Below are positions 55,102 to 64,000 of a DNA stretch of 64,000 nucleotides, one piece after another. The stretch covers positions 186,001 to 250,000 of the forward strand of contig JALNYV010000001.1 in assembly GCA_023229785.1 (NCBI GenBank), given 5' to 3'. The DNA is from Candidatus Dojkabacteria bacterium (GTDB lineage: Bacteria > Patescibacteria > Dojkabacteria > SC72). A model generated the notes under the pieces. It was not told the origin of the DNA and ran no database searches. It saw nothing but the letters and a program-made list of their open reading frames with translations. The translations under genes were made by a program, and so were the position numbers. How positions within the stretch are numbered: position 1 is the first letter of the stretch; every line of letters begins with the position of its first letter.

Positions 55102-55721
55102 AAAAGTATGCTTTCTTTTTGTTTGTTAAATAAGTCTTTATCAGAAAGAGTGGTAGGTATTAGACCTCTTTTACCCAACAGCTTAATATTCTTGTCTACT
55201 GAATTATCGATGATCTCTTTAATCTCAGAATATCCGACTTTGTCGGAGGAATAAGGAGCCTTTTCACTTCTTGCATAGATTATATCCTTATCAATTATAT
55301 GAGCATTTCCTATTAACAAGCGATCTTTAGTTATTGATGGATAATCTTTATAAGTTGAAACTCGGAAAATCACAAAATACTTTTCTTCATCATTTTTAGT
55401 ATATTCAATTTCAAAAAACACAGAAGAATACACAAAAGAATCGACTTGACCTTTTATTTGATCTAAATCTTTAAACGTGTCGTATTGGGATTCCGTTAAT
55501 CCGATCTTCTCAAATTTCTTCTCCTTTTGCTTGATTCCAACAATTAATATTCCTCCTAAATAAAGGTTTGACAAACATATAATACTTTTAATTACATTTC
55601 CTTGAATTTCATCAATATTTTTACGTTTTTTCCATTCAAAAGGAGATTTAAACTCTAAATCTCGCCTTTCAGATTCGGCTTCAATTAGTTTTTTAAATTC
55701 TTCATATTCAATAAATTTCAT
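55098..55721 (-). CDS. Schlafen/AlbA_2-like DNA-binding domain protein
   Basis: 207 residues. EFKSPFEWKKR (22-32) followed by a helix NVIKSIICLSNLYLGGILIVGI-like span (residues about 40-62) and a VDSFVYSS segment fits AlbA_2, a domain found in Schlafen-type proteins and defence genes. No catalytic motif beyond this domain is seen. It starts 19 nt after hsdS and overlaps the next gene by 4 nt. Nucleic acid sensing or cleavage is possible but unproven. Confidence 0.7.
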   Translation of the reverse strand: MKFIEYEEFKKLIEAESERRDLEFKSPFEWKKRKNIDEIQGNVIKSIICLSNLYLGGILIVGIKQKEKKFEKIGLTESQYDTFKDLDQIKGQVDSFVYSSVFFEIEYTKNDEEKYFVIFRVSTYKDYPSITKDRLLIGNAHIIDKDIIYARSEKAPYSSDKVGYSEIKEIIDNSVDKNIKLLGKRGLIPTTLSDKDLFNKQKESILL

Positions 55722-55740
55722 AAAGTCATCTTGTTGATAA

Positions 55741-56838
55741 TTAGTACTTAAATATACTCTGATATAAAATTAACAATTGCATTTCTAATTCCTTTAATTG
55801 TTCAAACATTTGACCTTGAAGTGCCCTTTCCTTTTTAACCAGTTTAGAAAATCTATCTTGAAGTTCAATAGGTGGTACTATAAATTTAAACTGTTTCATA
55901 ACCCCTAGTTGCAGATCTTTCACCGCATTTCCTTTTGCACTAGATTGTGACAAATTTTGAATAAAAGATGTCCTTAGATAATATAATGCATAAAAAGGGT
56001 TTATTTCTTTATTAAATTTTAATCTTGCCGCATTTTGTGTTATGGCAAAATCCTTACTGGATAACACAATAGCACAATGCCCAATTGAACCAGTTTTAGA
56101 GAAAAGTATATCTCCAATAGTTGGTTTTGCCTTTTCGCTCAATTTCTGAAAATCAGATTGACTTATTTTGGAAGCTAATGAGTAATTTATCTCGCCTGAC
56201 CGTATTTCTTTTGCAGAAATCAAAGGGATACCTTCATTCAAATATTTAGGCCGTATAGTTAATCCATAGGTTATTAACTCCAATTTTTCACCAAGTTTAA
56301 ATATTGGGAATCCTTTTGAATTACTTTCTGGGTTTCCAAACATATCCAAAAAAAACAATTTTATATATTCATCCAGCAATTTTATAGATTCTTTTCTTTT
56401 TTCAATAAGCAAACTAGCTTGATCCAGTTTTTTTACAATCTTTCGTTGTTCAGAATGCTCAGGTATAGAGACACTAATTCTATAAACATCATTTCGATTT
56501 AAACCTGGTTTCACTCCCTTAGCAAGTTTAGGTAAATTTAAACTTTTAAGGAGATAATAAATATAACCCATTACCAGATCTTCTTTTTTTGAAACATAGT
56601 AAGTAACATCAGAAGGCCAGCACTTTCCTGAGATCCTATTTATTTCCCCAGCTGAACCTTTTCTTCCGACAATAATATTCTCACCTTCAAGGAGAAACTT
56701 ATTTGTCCATGCTAATATTCCATTAGCGCCGTATACTGGGTTACTTCCATTAGGATTTCTATCCACACCCATAAGAGGTTTCCCATACTTCAGTTCTAAA
56801 ACTCCGCCAAGCTTTACTTTTTCCCGATTATTTATCAT
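55741..56838 (-). CDS. hsdS: Type I restriction-modification specificity subunit
   Basis: Recognises the target DNA in the HsdR2M2S complex. Two target-recognition domains (about 5-130 and 185-320) each end in a coiled-coil helix (about 130-180 and 325-365): the spacer helix carries a REQRKIVKKLDQASLLI-like pattern and the second ends LEMQLLILYQSIF. Length 365 is a little short of the usual 380-450. The start overlaps the Pro/Gln-rich gene by 11 nt. Confidence 0.92.
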   Translation of the reverse strand: MINNREKVKLGGVLELKYGKPLMGVDRNPNGSNPVYGANGILAWTNKFLLEGENIIVGRKGSAGEINRISGKCWPSDVTYYVSKKEDLVMGYIYYLLKSLNLPKLAKGVKPGLNRNDVYRISVSIPEHSEQRKIVKKLDQASLLIEKRKESIKLLDEYIKLFFLDMFGNPESNSKGFPIFKLGEKLELITYGLTIRPKYLNEGIPLISAKEIRSGEINYSLASKISQSDFQKLSEKAKPTIGDILFSKTGSIGHCAIVLSSKDFAITQNAARLKFNKEINPFYALYYLRTSFIQNLSQSSAKGNAVKDLQLGVMKQFKFIVPPIELQDRFSKLVKKERALQGQMFEQLKELEMQLLILYQSIFKY

Positions 56839-57040
56839 TTTTAGGTTTGAAAGTTTTAGTAACTATATTTGATTGTTGAACAGGCTTTGGTGGTTGAGAA
56901 GGTACTACTGGTTCAAGTGTATTTTCTCCTAAATTTACGATGTTGCTATCTTGGCTTGGTTTAGGAGGCTGTTGAGTAGGTGGTTGTTGAGCAGGGGGCT
57001 GTTGAGTAGGTGGATTTTGTTTTGGACTATTTTGGGACAT
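56828..57040 (-). CDS. Pro/Gln-rich small protein inside the RM operon
   Basis: 70 residues, low complexity. It is made of PPTQQPPAQQ-type repeats in the first half and has two SNIV units (about residues 32-35 and 57-60). No membrane segment. It overlaps hsdS by 11 nt, and its ATG follows the stop of the membrane protein gene by 2 nt. Likely translated as part of the operon; role unknown. Confidence 0.5.
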   Translation of the reverse strand: MSQNSPKQNPPTQQPPAQQPPTQQPPKPSQDSNIVNLGENTLEPVVPSQPPKPVQQSNIVTKTFKPKNDK

Positions 57041-57042
57041 AA

Positions 57043-57564
57043 TTAAATTATTGAAATAAAATAAATATAAATGATTATTGAGAATACAAAGTTAACAACT
57101 AAAAACCACTCTGCATACTTAAGCCACCTTGCTTTCTTATCTAAAATCTTCTTGTTATATTCTACGGACCAATAGAAATTACTAAATATCTCCATATCGA
57201 CTTCACCAATCGGCGAGTCTTTCATATTATTTAATCCATGAGGACTTACACCAGATTTGAATTGTTTCGAAATAACTGAATAAAAAAACATTAAAAGATT
57301 AATTAGGAAAGAGATGAGTCCAATGACAGTTAAAACTTTAAATGTATTAATTTCACAATAACTTAGTTTATCAAAGCCGAATGCTAATATTCCTAATAAG
57401 ATTGCTATAAAAATAGCAATAATAGAAATATATGTTTGAGATTTGGTATCTATCGCATTAAAGCTATCAACTTGAATTTCTATACTAAACTTAGACATAT
57501 CATTTACTTTGTCTCTAAATTCCTTAGTGTATTCATATTCTTTATCAGTATTTTTCTTATTCAT
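57043..57564 (-). CDS. Three-pass membrane protein between hsdM and hsdS
   Basis: 173 residues. Hydrophilic N-terminal helix (1-42), then membrane segments at about 44-63, 75-97 and 150-171. The DTKSQTYISIIA entry into the first segment resembles the short membrane effectors attached to nucleotide-signal defence systems (Pycsar-TM, SLATT), but the match is by eye only. It overlaps the end of hsdM by 8 nt, so it belongs to the operon. Not a normal RM component. Confidence 0.65.
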   Translation of the reverse strand: MNKKNTDKEYEYTKEFRDKVNDMSKFSIEIQVDSFNAIDTKSQTYISIIAIFIAILLGILAFGFDKLSYCEINTFKVLTVIGLISFLINLLMFFYSVISKQFKSGVSPHGLNNMKDSPIGEVDMEIFSNFYWSVEYNKKILDKKARWLKYAEWFLVVNFVFSIIIYIYFISII

Positions 57565-59077
57565 TCTGTTTTAATTCTTTCAATCCATTAATAATTTCAT
57601 TTTCCACCTTCTCAATTTTATCTAAAACTACTTTTGGATCTTCATACTCAACTTCATTATGTATACTTTCTTTATATCTATTTATACTTAAATCAAAGTT
57701 ATTTTCTTCAATTTCTTTTTTATCTACCCAAAAGAATTTACTTTTTTTATCATTTTCTTTTATTTCTTTTCTCTTTTTCCATTTTTCTACAATATCAGGA
57801 AGATCATTATCTTTAATCTTCGCCCTTTTATCATCTAAACTAAATCCATCTGCTGTCATATCATAGAAGAATACTTTTTCTGTTTCTCCACCTTTTACAA
57901 ATATTAAAATCGCTGTACTTACACCAGCATAAGGTTTAAATACACCACTAGGCATTGATACGACTCCTTGAAGCTCACAATCATCTAGAAGCATCTTTCT
58001 AACCTGTTTATGGGCATTACTTGATCCAAATAAGACACCATCAGGAACAATAACTCCAGCTCTTCCACCAATTTTTAATGATTTAATAATTCGGTCAATG
58101 AATAGCAATTCTGTTTTTGTAGTATTAACAGAAAGCGATTCATTAATATCACCCTTATCAATACTTCCTTTAAATGGAGGATTCGCCATAATCACATCAA
58201 ACTGATTATCTTCATCATATTTTTTAGAAAGAGTATCCTTCTGTTCTATATTTGGAGTCGATATTCCATGCATCATAAGGTTCATGAGACCAATTCTTAC
58301 CATGCTTTCATCCATGTCATAACCATGAAAAGTCTTTTCTTTGAGATATGTCCATTGCCTTTCATCTGTTAACATATCTCCAAGAAGTCCTCTTGTAAGA
58401 CCATTCTCATCTGTTTGTTTATATTCTTTACTTGTATGAGCTGTAATAATGTGTTGATAAGCTCCTAGAAGAAACCCTGCTGTACCACAAGCTGGATCAC
58501 AAATTGAATCTCCTAATTTCGGATCAACCAATTCGTTGATCAGTTGAATAATATGCCTTGGTGTTCTGAATTGACCCAATTTCCCAGCACTCTTCAGCTC
58601 TGAAAGTAGGTATTCATAAACATCACCTTGAGTATCTTGAAATCCTTGTCCATCTGACTCTTGTCTTAATATTTCATCAAAGATTTCATCGATAATTGTA
58701 ACAGCCTCAACAATTAATGATGGTTTTGAAATAATGAAAACAGCATTTTGCATATATTTCGCAAATGATCCACCTTCTTTTCCTAATGATTTAATAAAGG
58801 GAAATACATTCCTTTGAAGATGATCCAACATTTCACCACCTTCCATTTGTTTGAAGTTACTCCACTTCAAATTTTCATCTTTTCCCTCAAAAACGGATTT
58901 ATATGCTTCTCCTGTAAAGTCTGCATCATGCTTCTTTTTTATATCTAATTCGTCCAATCTCTTCATAAATAACAAGTACGAGATTTGTTCAATTGCAGTT
59001 AAAGGATTAGATATTCCACCACTCCAAAACTTGTCCCAAAGTCTACTTACTACTGATTTTAGTGTTTGATTAAGCAT
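57557..59077 (-). CDS. hsdM: Type I restriction-modification methyltransferase subunit
   Basis: N6-adenine methyltransferase of the type I complex, 506 residues. The N-terminal helical domain is followed by the SAM motif DPACGTAGFL (194-203) and catalytic NPPF (299-302). DVYEYLLSEL and RTPRHIIQLI (about 152-180) are typical. The start overlaps hsdR by 8 nt and the end overlaps the membrane-protein gene by 8 nt. Confidence 0.96.
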   Translation of the reverse strand: MLNQTLKSVVSRLWDKFWSGGISNPLTAIEQISYLLFMKRLDELDIKKKHDADFTGEAYKSVFEGKDENLKWSNFKQMEGGEMLDHLQRNVFPFIKSLGKEGGSFAKYMQNAVFIISKPSLIVEAVTIIDEIFDEILRQESDGQGFQDTQGDVYEYLLSELKSAGKLGQFRTPRHIIQLINELVDPKLGDSICDPACGTAGFLLGAYQHIITAHTSKEYKQTDENGLTRGLLGDMLTDERQWTYLKEKTFHGYDMDESMVRIGLMNLMMHGISTPNIEQKDTLSKKYDEDNQFDVIMANPPFKGSIDKGDINESLSVNTTKTELLFIDRIIKSLKIGGRAGVIVPDGVLFGSSNAHKQVRKMLLDDCELQGVVSMPSGVFKPYAGVSTAILIFVKGGETEKVFFYDMTADGFSLDDKRAKIKDNDLPDIVEKWKKRKEIKENDKKSKFFWVDKKEIEENNFDLSINRYKESIHNEVEYEDPKVVLDKIEKVENEIINGLKELKQNE

Positions 59078-61874
59078 TTTGTAGTAGTGTATTCGTTAGA
59101 TTAAGTATTTCCTTTTGCAATTGTGCCGTAAATAGTCCAAGAAATCCATTAGCATTAATCTTTGTGAATGGTTCACTAACGAGATCCTTCTTTTCTAATT
59201 TTCCATTTTCGATTATGAAAGTCTGAAGGGTTTGTAAAAATTGAATTTGTTTAGCATTCATTGTGTTATGTTCGGCAATAAACTCTGCAAATGCTTCAAA
59301 AACTTTTTCAGAAAATGTGACAAGACCACCAATACCCATTATGTATTTTATTAAATCAAGGAATTTAACTTGCCTTGCATCGTATGCCTTTTGCAAGTTT
59401 TCTTCTGTTGGGTATGGGTCGTAATCATCAAGGGTATCCGCTAACTCTTCAACTTCCTCCTGTGTAACAGCCTCACCATGCTTTATCTTTCTTAAAATAT
59501 CATTATCATCTTCAAGTTCTTTAATTAATGCTTCAACCTTTTCCTTGTATTTCTGAATAGTAATTCTTTCATTTTCAGGACCGAACTTAATATAGTGTTT
59601 TTCACTTGTAACATCTTTTAGATCTAAGGATGTTTGGTCAGGCTTAATTCCTTCCTCTCTATATTTCATTAGAGGAGCTATTCTTTCTATTACCTGATCT
59701 AATTGAGTATCATCTGCCTTTCCTAGATAGTTGTTATTTAATATTTCTTCAATTAAGTCTTTTTGTTTAGCAACTATGTTTACAGAAAGAGGTAAGTCCG
59801 AAACCATTTCGGCTATTGCTTCACCAATTGTTACCAACTTCTTTTCATCAAAACTTGGTGTTAATTTTGCAATTGAATAGTTTAGAACTTTAATCTCAAA
59901 ACTCATTGCCTTAAAATCTTCTCCTGTTCTTGTTCTCATTAATGGCGATATTTCTTTTTCGAGATATAATTTCTTATCTTCATCTATCTTCTGCCAAAAA
60001 GTTTCATTAACTTTATCAATCTTGGTTTTAGAGTCTAATATTACGACATTATTCTGAGGGAGCTTTTCAATATCGTTTTTTATTGATTGAACTATTTTAT
60101 TAAGGAATTCTAAGTCATTACTTGACTGGGCAACATTTAGTTTTTGAAGCTTTGTTTCAAACAATCTAACTGGTACTGGCTTTGTAGTTCTTTCTGTTTT
60201 CCCTTTTGGATTCATTTCAAAATATTCAAAGTTTTCCCAACAATCCATGATCAAGAACTTATCTTTTTCATCACACCACGGCTTCATTTTCTTAGGCTCA
60301 AGAAGTCTTGTTCCCCTACCAATCATTTGCCAAAACTTCGTGTATGAGAACACTGGTTTAGCAAATACCAAATTTACCAATTCTCTACAATCGATTCCTG
60401 TATCAAGCATATCAACACTAATGGCTATTCTTGGGAAATCGCTATGAATAAACTGATCGAGAAGTCCGCCCTTTCCATATACTCGAGCATCATCAGAGAC
60501 AATAACCTTTGCAATGTTTCCTTTGTGTTCGGGGTAAAGGTCGTTAAAAACTTCTTCTAATCTTCTTGCATGCTTCATTGTCATTGCAAAAAATATTGTT
60601 TTTCCTGGTAGAGTTCCACTCGAATCTTTTATACATTCTTCCATAAATTCTTGAACAATGAGTGCATTCGTTCCTCTGTTTGTAACCTTCTTTTCTAAAT
60701 CACTTCCTGCAAAATTAATTTCTTCAGGTTCTTTTCCATCTGCAAGGAGTTTCTGTTGCTCCCTTACTGGAATATTATCCTTTCTTATTCCTTCCTTTTG
60801 GTATTTCGTTCGTATTTTTAATACTTCATAATCACAAAGATATGGAGGTTTGTTATTAATAGCCTCTTCATAAGAATATGCATAAGTAGGAATGCCATCT
60901 TCACAATCAAAGAGACCAAAAGTATTATGTTCTACAACATCTTTTGGTGTCGCGGTCAATCCTATTTGTAATGCATCAAAGTAGTCAAAGATGTTCCTAT
61001 AAACATTGTAAATTGATCTGTGGCTTTCATCAGCGATTATTAAATCAAAGAAGTGAGGACTTAAAGGACAATCTTTATTCTCAATAATGTTTAACATTGT
61101 TGGATAGGTAGCAGCATAAACTCTTCTATCAGTTGCTATTCCAGTATCATTAATTCTTGGCCAAACTGGTGAATTTGGTAAATACTCTCTGAAAGCATCT
61201 AATGCTTGGTTTCTTAAAGCTATCCTGTCTACCAAAAATAGAACTTTCTGAACTCTGTTTGTTCTCATTAATACATCAACCATTGAAACCACAACCCTAG
61301 TTTTCCCTGTACCAGTTGCCATTACAAGGAGTGCTTTTCTTCTCTTTTTTTCTATATTTTCAAAAACAGATCGAATTGATTCTATTTGGTAAGGTCTATC
61401 AGTTATGTCTCGGTTAATAAGTTCCTGAGAAAGAGGTTTCTCGTTCTTTCTCAAAAACATCATCCTTTCTAAATCCTGTTTTGTTGGAAATCCATAAACC
61501 TTTCTTGGAGGATATTTCTCTGTATCCCAAAAGTAGATATCATTGCCATTTGTATAGAAAACAAATGGCATGTCTTTACCCGTTGTTTTTTGGATATTCT
61601 CAGCATATTGCCTTGCCTGTTCCTGTCCAATTCGTGCATCTCTTGAAGTCTTTTTTGCTTCAACTACAGCAATTGGGTTTCCATCCTTTCCAAATAGTGC
61701 GTAGTCTGCAAATTGATGACCGTTGTATTCTGTGGCATCACTATCCTTCAATTCCATTGGAAGACCAACCCATATATCTAATTCTGAGGTAACTTGGGAT
61801 GGATTAGTAACATCCCACCCTGATTTCAGCAATCTTTTGTCTATTATCTGTTGTCTAGTTTGAGCTTCGTTCAT
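59070..61874 (-). CDS. hsdR: Type I restriction endonuclease subunit
   Basis: ATP-driven translocase and endonuclease, 934 residues. The PD-(D/E)XK core is at the N-terminus (Asp57, Glu72, Lys74 in VVEAKK). Helicase motif I is ATGTGKT (186-192), motif II DESH (DLIIADESHRS), then GLTATP. Helicase motif VI QMIGRGTRL appears near 515. The C-terminal 250 residues bind HsdM. The gene precedes hsdM with 8 nt overlap and follows the terminase gene on the same strand. Confidence 0.96.
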   Translation of the reverse strand: MNEAQTRQQIIDKRLLKSGWDVTNPSQVTSELDIWVGLPMELKDSDATEYNGHQFADYALFGKDGNPIAVVEAKKTSRDARIGQEQARQYAENIQKTTGKDMPFVFYTNGNDIYFWDTEKYPPRKVYGFPTKQDLERMMFLRKNEKPLSQELINRDITDRPYQIESIRSVFENIEKKRRKALLVMATGTGKTRVVVSMVDVLMRTNRVQKVLFLVDRIALRNQALDAFREYLPNSPVWPRINDTGIATDRRVYAATYPTMLNIIENKDCPLSPHFFDLIIADESHRSIYNVYRNIFDYFDALQIGLTATPKDVVEHNTFGLFDCEDGIPTYAYSYEEAINNKPPYLCDYEVLKIRTKYQKEGIRKDNIPVREQQKLLADGKEPEEINFAGSDLEKKVTNRGTNALIVQEFMEECIKDSSGTLPGKTIFFAMTMKHARRLEEVFNDLYPEHKGNIAKVIVSDDARVYGKGGLLDQFIHSDFPRIAISVDMLDTGIDCRELVNLVFAKPVFSYTKFWQMIGRGTRLLEPKKMKPWCDEKDKFLIMDCWENFEYFEMNPKGKTERTTKPVPVRLFETKLQKLNVAQSSNDLEFLNKIVQSIKNDIEKLPQNNVVILDSKTKIDKVNETFWQKIDEDKKLYLEKEISPLMRTRTGEDFKAMSFEIKVLNYSIAKLTPSFDEKKLVTIGEAIAEMVSDLPLSVNIVAKQKDLIEEILNNNYLGKADDTQLDQVIERIAPLMKYREEGIKPDQTSLDLKDVTSEKHYIKFGPENERITIQKYKEKVEALIKELEDDNDILRKIKHGEAVTQEEVEELADTLDDYDPYPTEENLQKAYDARQVKFLDLIKYIMGIGGLVTFSEKVFEAFAEFIAEHNTMNAKQIQFLQTLQTFIIENGKLEKKDLVSEPFTKINANGFLGLFTAQLQKEILNLTNTLLQNA

Positions 61875-61973
61875 ACTAAATATTTAGCAAGTTACAAATT
61901 AAAAATATCTTGTTATTTAATGATATTTTCACTTTTGTATTTTACCTCATTTAAGGCTTTTCTACTACTCACA

Positions 61974-63500
61974 CTATAATCCTAACGCTCTCTTAGAATA
62001 GAATTTTACAGGTGCTCTATCTTGTTTAACAGCTTCATGCAACACAATCGTAAAAGCATCAACCAAATCGTCGTGTTTTTCTACACCGAAATATATAAGC
62101 TGTTGAATCAAAAGATCAGCGCCTTCTTTTGGAAACAAAATCTTTCCTGATCTAATCATGTGAGTTACAGAATCTAGTCTTGACCTTTTATCTTGTCCAT
62201 TGAGTGGAAATGCTCTCGCATCAACACCTAGCCTCACAAGTTGCTGTATTACGGCTCTTTGATATCCGACATCCTCAATATAAGCTCTGCATCTTCTGTT
62301 ATATAATCCAGATTGTCTGGCAAGAATCTTTATTTTATCTGTCGCAGAAGGGAAATCTAACCTCTCGTTTACTGGAAATTTCTGAATATACACTTTTAGT
62401 GTTTCTTCATAACCAAAAATATGACCTATGACTAGAGCAGTGTAATCGGCATGCGTACTTGAAGATATGGCCAAATCTACCCCCATCAGTGAAAGCTTAT
62501 ACGCCTCTTTACCGTCTCTACCCTCTTTGCCCTGTGGCAATTCATCGTAATATTGAATCCACTCCTTATGAACAATTTGATCCTCATCAGCAATTATTTT
62601 AAGCATATACTCTCTTTGCCATGCCTTATCATCCCCATTCAGTCGCTTTTCCTTTTCAATTGCTTCTATATTCGGATATTTTCCTGTCCAAAGAATTTTG
62701 TCTTGACTATCTATTAATGGGTATTCCTTAAATATTGCATCGATTTTATTTTCAGCTATATTTTTCTTTAACCGCATGAGAAGTGAATCATCATGAAGGA
62801 GGTTTCCGACTAAAATGATTTTAGTATTTAAATCCCCTAAAGGAACAACTTCTCCTGTTAACCAAGTATATGTTTTATCCCTACTTTCTCTTGTTTTCAC
62901 AGAGTTTAAATCTTCAACATCATCACAAATAATTAAGTCGGGTCTATATGCACCATGTCGTAATCCTCTAATACTCTGTTCACTTGAAGCAGCGATTATC
63001 CTTGCATTGAATCTTGGAATTACAAGTGAATACGATCCCCATTCATCAGATTCTTCTTCAAAAGGTCCAAGGTCAGCCCGTAAAAGAGCATTGCCTTCTA
63101 ATTCTCGTTTAACATTTGATAAGTGAGTTTTTGCTTGTTGTTGTGTTTGTGAAAGAATAACTACACATTTCTTTTGTTGTTTTCCTAGTATCGCCCATAT
63201 TGGATATGACATAGTCATTAAAGTGGACTTTGCTGATCCTCTAAACGCTACAATAACTGCAATTTTTATACCCTCATCTTCAGTAATAGCAAACATTTCC
63301 TTTTGAAAGTCTGCTGTTTTATATTTCACATATTGACTGAAATATAGATGAAAGAACCAATAATGACTTTCTTTCGTAATTGCAGTTCGTGCTCTTTGAT
63401 CAGAAAGAATACTTTCAATGACTTCTTTAGTCATAGGTTCTTGTAAATTATTACTGTTCATTTGAACAGGTTGGTTCTGTGTTTGTGTCTGTAGTTCCAT
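61974..63500 (-). CDS. Phage terminase large subunit
   Basis: 508 residues. Packages DNA into phage heads using an ATPase and a nuclease. Walker A FRGSAKST at 86-93, Walker B LIICDDVED (about 194-202), motif III LVGNLL (about 232-237), and a nuclease domain beginning MGVDLAISSSTHADYTALVIG (about 334-354) with a late DDLVDAFTI segment (about 477-485). It starts within the end of the small subunit gene (50-nt overlap). No portal or capsid gene is in the window; they could lie to the right. Confidence 0.93.
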   Translation of the reverse strand: MELQTQTQNQPVQMNSNNLQEPMTKEVIESILSDQRARTAITKESHYWFFHLYFSQYVKYKTADFQKEMFAITEDEGIKIAVIVAFRGSAKSTLMTMSYPIWAILGKQQKKCVVILSQTQQQAKTHLSNVKRELEGNALLRADLGPFEEESDEWGSYSLVIPRFNARIIAASSEQSIRGLRHGAYRPDLIICDDVEDLNSVKTRESRDKTYTWLTGEVVPLGDLNTKIILVGNLLHDDSLLMRLKKNIAENKIDAIFKEYPLIDSQDKILWTGKYPNIEAIEKEKRLNGDDKAWQREYMLKIIADEDQIVHKEWIQYYDELPQGKEGRDGKEAYKLSLMGVDLAISSSTHADYTALVIGHIFGYEETLKVYIQKFPVNERLDFPSATDKIKILARQSGLYNRRCRAYIEDVGYQRAVIQQLVRLGVDARAFPLNGQDKRSRLDSVTHMIRSGKILFPKEGADLLIQQLIYFGVEKHDDLVDAFTIVLHEAVKQDRAPVKFYSKRALGL

Positions 63501-63885
63501 TTTGCGTATCTACTAAATTTAAATTAAATGCCATGTTAAGAGATTGTCTAATAATCTCTTTTTGTTCCTCCGAAAGAGGAATGTCCCCACTTTTTGTTGT
63601 GACTTCGAGTTTTGGAGAGTAACTCTTGTGATGGTTCTTTAACCAAAAGATTATGCCCGTTAAGTTTCCATCCCTTATGGCTGAAATAAGCTGACTTTCA
63701 GCCATATCGTTTATAAGTTGCGACCCTTCTTGAAGAGCAATTTCAGCTTCTTCTGCGAACTTTGGATCTCTTTTCTTCCACCTGTAAAATGTTGCTCTTG
63801 ATACTCCTAACTTCTCGCAAGTAACTTGAATTACAGGGGTCTTTCTTAATTGTTCTATTATTGTTTTTTTAGTTATACCTTTCAT
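63451..63885 (-). CDS. Phage terminase small subunit
   Basis: 144 residues. A helix-turn-helix (about 18-40, ITCEKLGVSRATFYRWKKRD-type) would bind the packaging site. A helical oligomerisation region (about 45-100) and a short Thr-rich tail follow. Together with the next gene it forms the packaging enzyme. The long overlap with the large-subunit gene is unusual but both frames are open and ordered as in phages. Confidence 0.87.
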   Translation of the reverse strand: MKGITKKTIIEQLRKTPVIQVTCEKLGVSRATFYRWKKRDPKFAEEAEIALQEGSQLINDMAESQLISAIRDGNLTGIIFWLKNHHKSYSPKLEVTTKSGDIPLSEEQKEIIRQSLNMAFNLNLVDTQNGTTDTNTEPTCSNEQ

Positions 63886-64000
63886 TGGAGTTTAGTTGCT
63901 TGTAACTTAGTTAAGTTTTCCCATCTCTTTTTGATTACTTCTGCATATGTAGGAGACTTTTCCATTAAATAACACCTTCTTTTCATCCTTTGACAGGCAA
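63882..64000 (-). CDS. Partial ORF at the window edge
   Basis: The minus frame is open from the window edge to a TGA at 63882-63884, about 38 residues ending KRWENLTKLQATKLQ. Its stop overlaps the terminase ATG (ATGA). The first internal Met codons are near 63983 and 63965. Too short to name; a basic, helical C-terminus of a phage protein is likely. Confidence 0.45.
   Translation of the reverse strand, partial: ACQRMKRRCYLMEKSPTYAEVIKKRWENLTKLQATKLQ

Noticed and set aside
1..64000. CRISPR array
   Set aside because: No regular short direct repeats with unique spacers and no cas genes. The short repeats seen are in coding regions.
1..64000. Recoded UGA
   Set aside because: Conserved proteins end at expected places with standard stops, and no in-frame TGA interrupts them.

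Overview
The window is AT-rich, gene-dense DNA that reads well with the standard genetic code. It most resembles a Candidate Phyla Radiation (Patescibacteria) genome. The signs are a form II/III-type RuBisCO, pyruvate formate-lyase plus a single-chain ADP-forming acyl-CoA synthetase, many short secreted or membrane proteins of unknown function, very tight gene packing, and -10 boxes placed so close to start codons that several transcripts look leaderless. I cannot place it to a phylum from sequence reading alone.

Layout. 1-4.2 kb: partial ileS (minus) behind a T-box leader, then a hypothetical protein. 4.3-10.1 kb: ung, then the fermentation operon pflB-pflA-acd (minus). 10.2-17.5 kb: a cell-surface locus (minus) with a giant internally duplicated protein, a WxL-like secreted protein, a DUF916-like membrane protein, a dockerin-like protein and a cohesin-like membrane protein. 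17.6-33 kb: housekeeping genes (pepD, PAP2 phosphatase, gltX, D,D-carboxypeptidase, aspS with a second T-box, recA-recX-recJ) with membrane proteins of unknown role between them. 33-47 kb: a short DUF1846 protein, two NUDIX/GNAT-type genes, rmuC, RuBisCO, enolase, an SPFH protein, tsaD with a tsaC-tsaE fusion, thioredoxin, a GGDEF protein and five tRNA genes in the wider window (Gln, Val, Val, Leu, Asp).

From 47.2 kb the window becomes accessory. The tRNA-Asp gene is followed by a noncoding repeat, and a diverged copy of that repeat, again preceded by the 3' end of the tRNA, lies about 4.8 kb further on. Between them are an HD protein, an SDR, a methyltransferase, a tandem-GNAT protein, an unknown protein and a NUDIX hydrolase. 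From 52.3 kb to the right edge everything is on the minus strand: terminase small and large subunits, a complete type I restriction-modification operon (hsdR-hsdM-hsdS) with a three-pass membrane protein and a Pro/Gln-rich peptide inserted between hsdM and hsdS, a Schlafen/AlbA_2-like protein with an unknown partner, a large serine recombinase, a strongly structured RNA segment, and a nuclease-like ORF. This looks like an integrated phage-like or defence island.

Metabolic logic (inference from families): RuBisCO would make 3-phosphoglycerate, enolase carries lower glycolysis to PEP, PflB/PflA convert pyruvate to acetyl-CoA and formate, and Acd makes acetate plus ATP. The best candidates for undescribed biology are the cohesin/dockerin/WxL-like surface locus, the RM operon with embedded membrane genes, and the structured RNA between the recombinase and the nuclease-like ORF.
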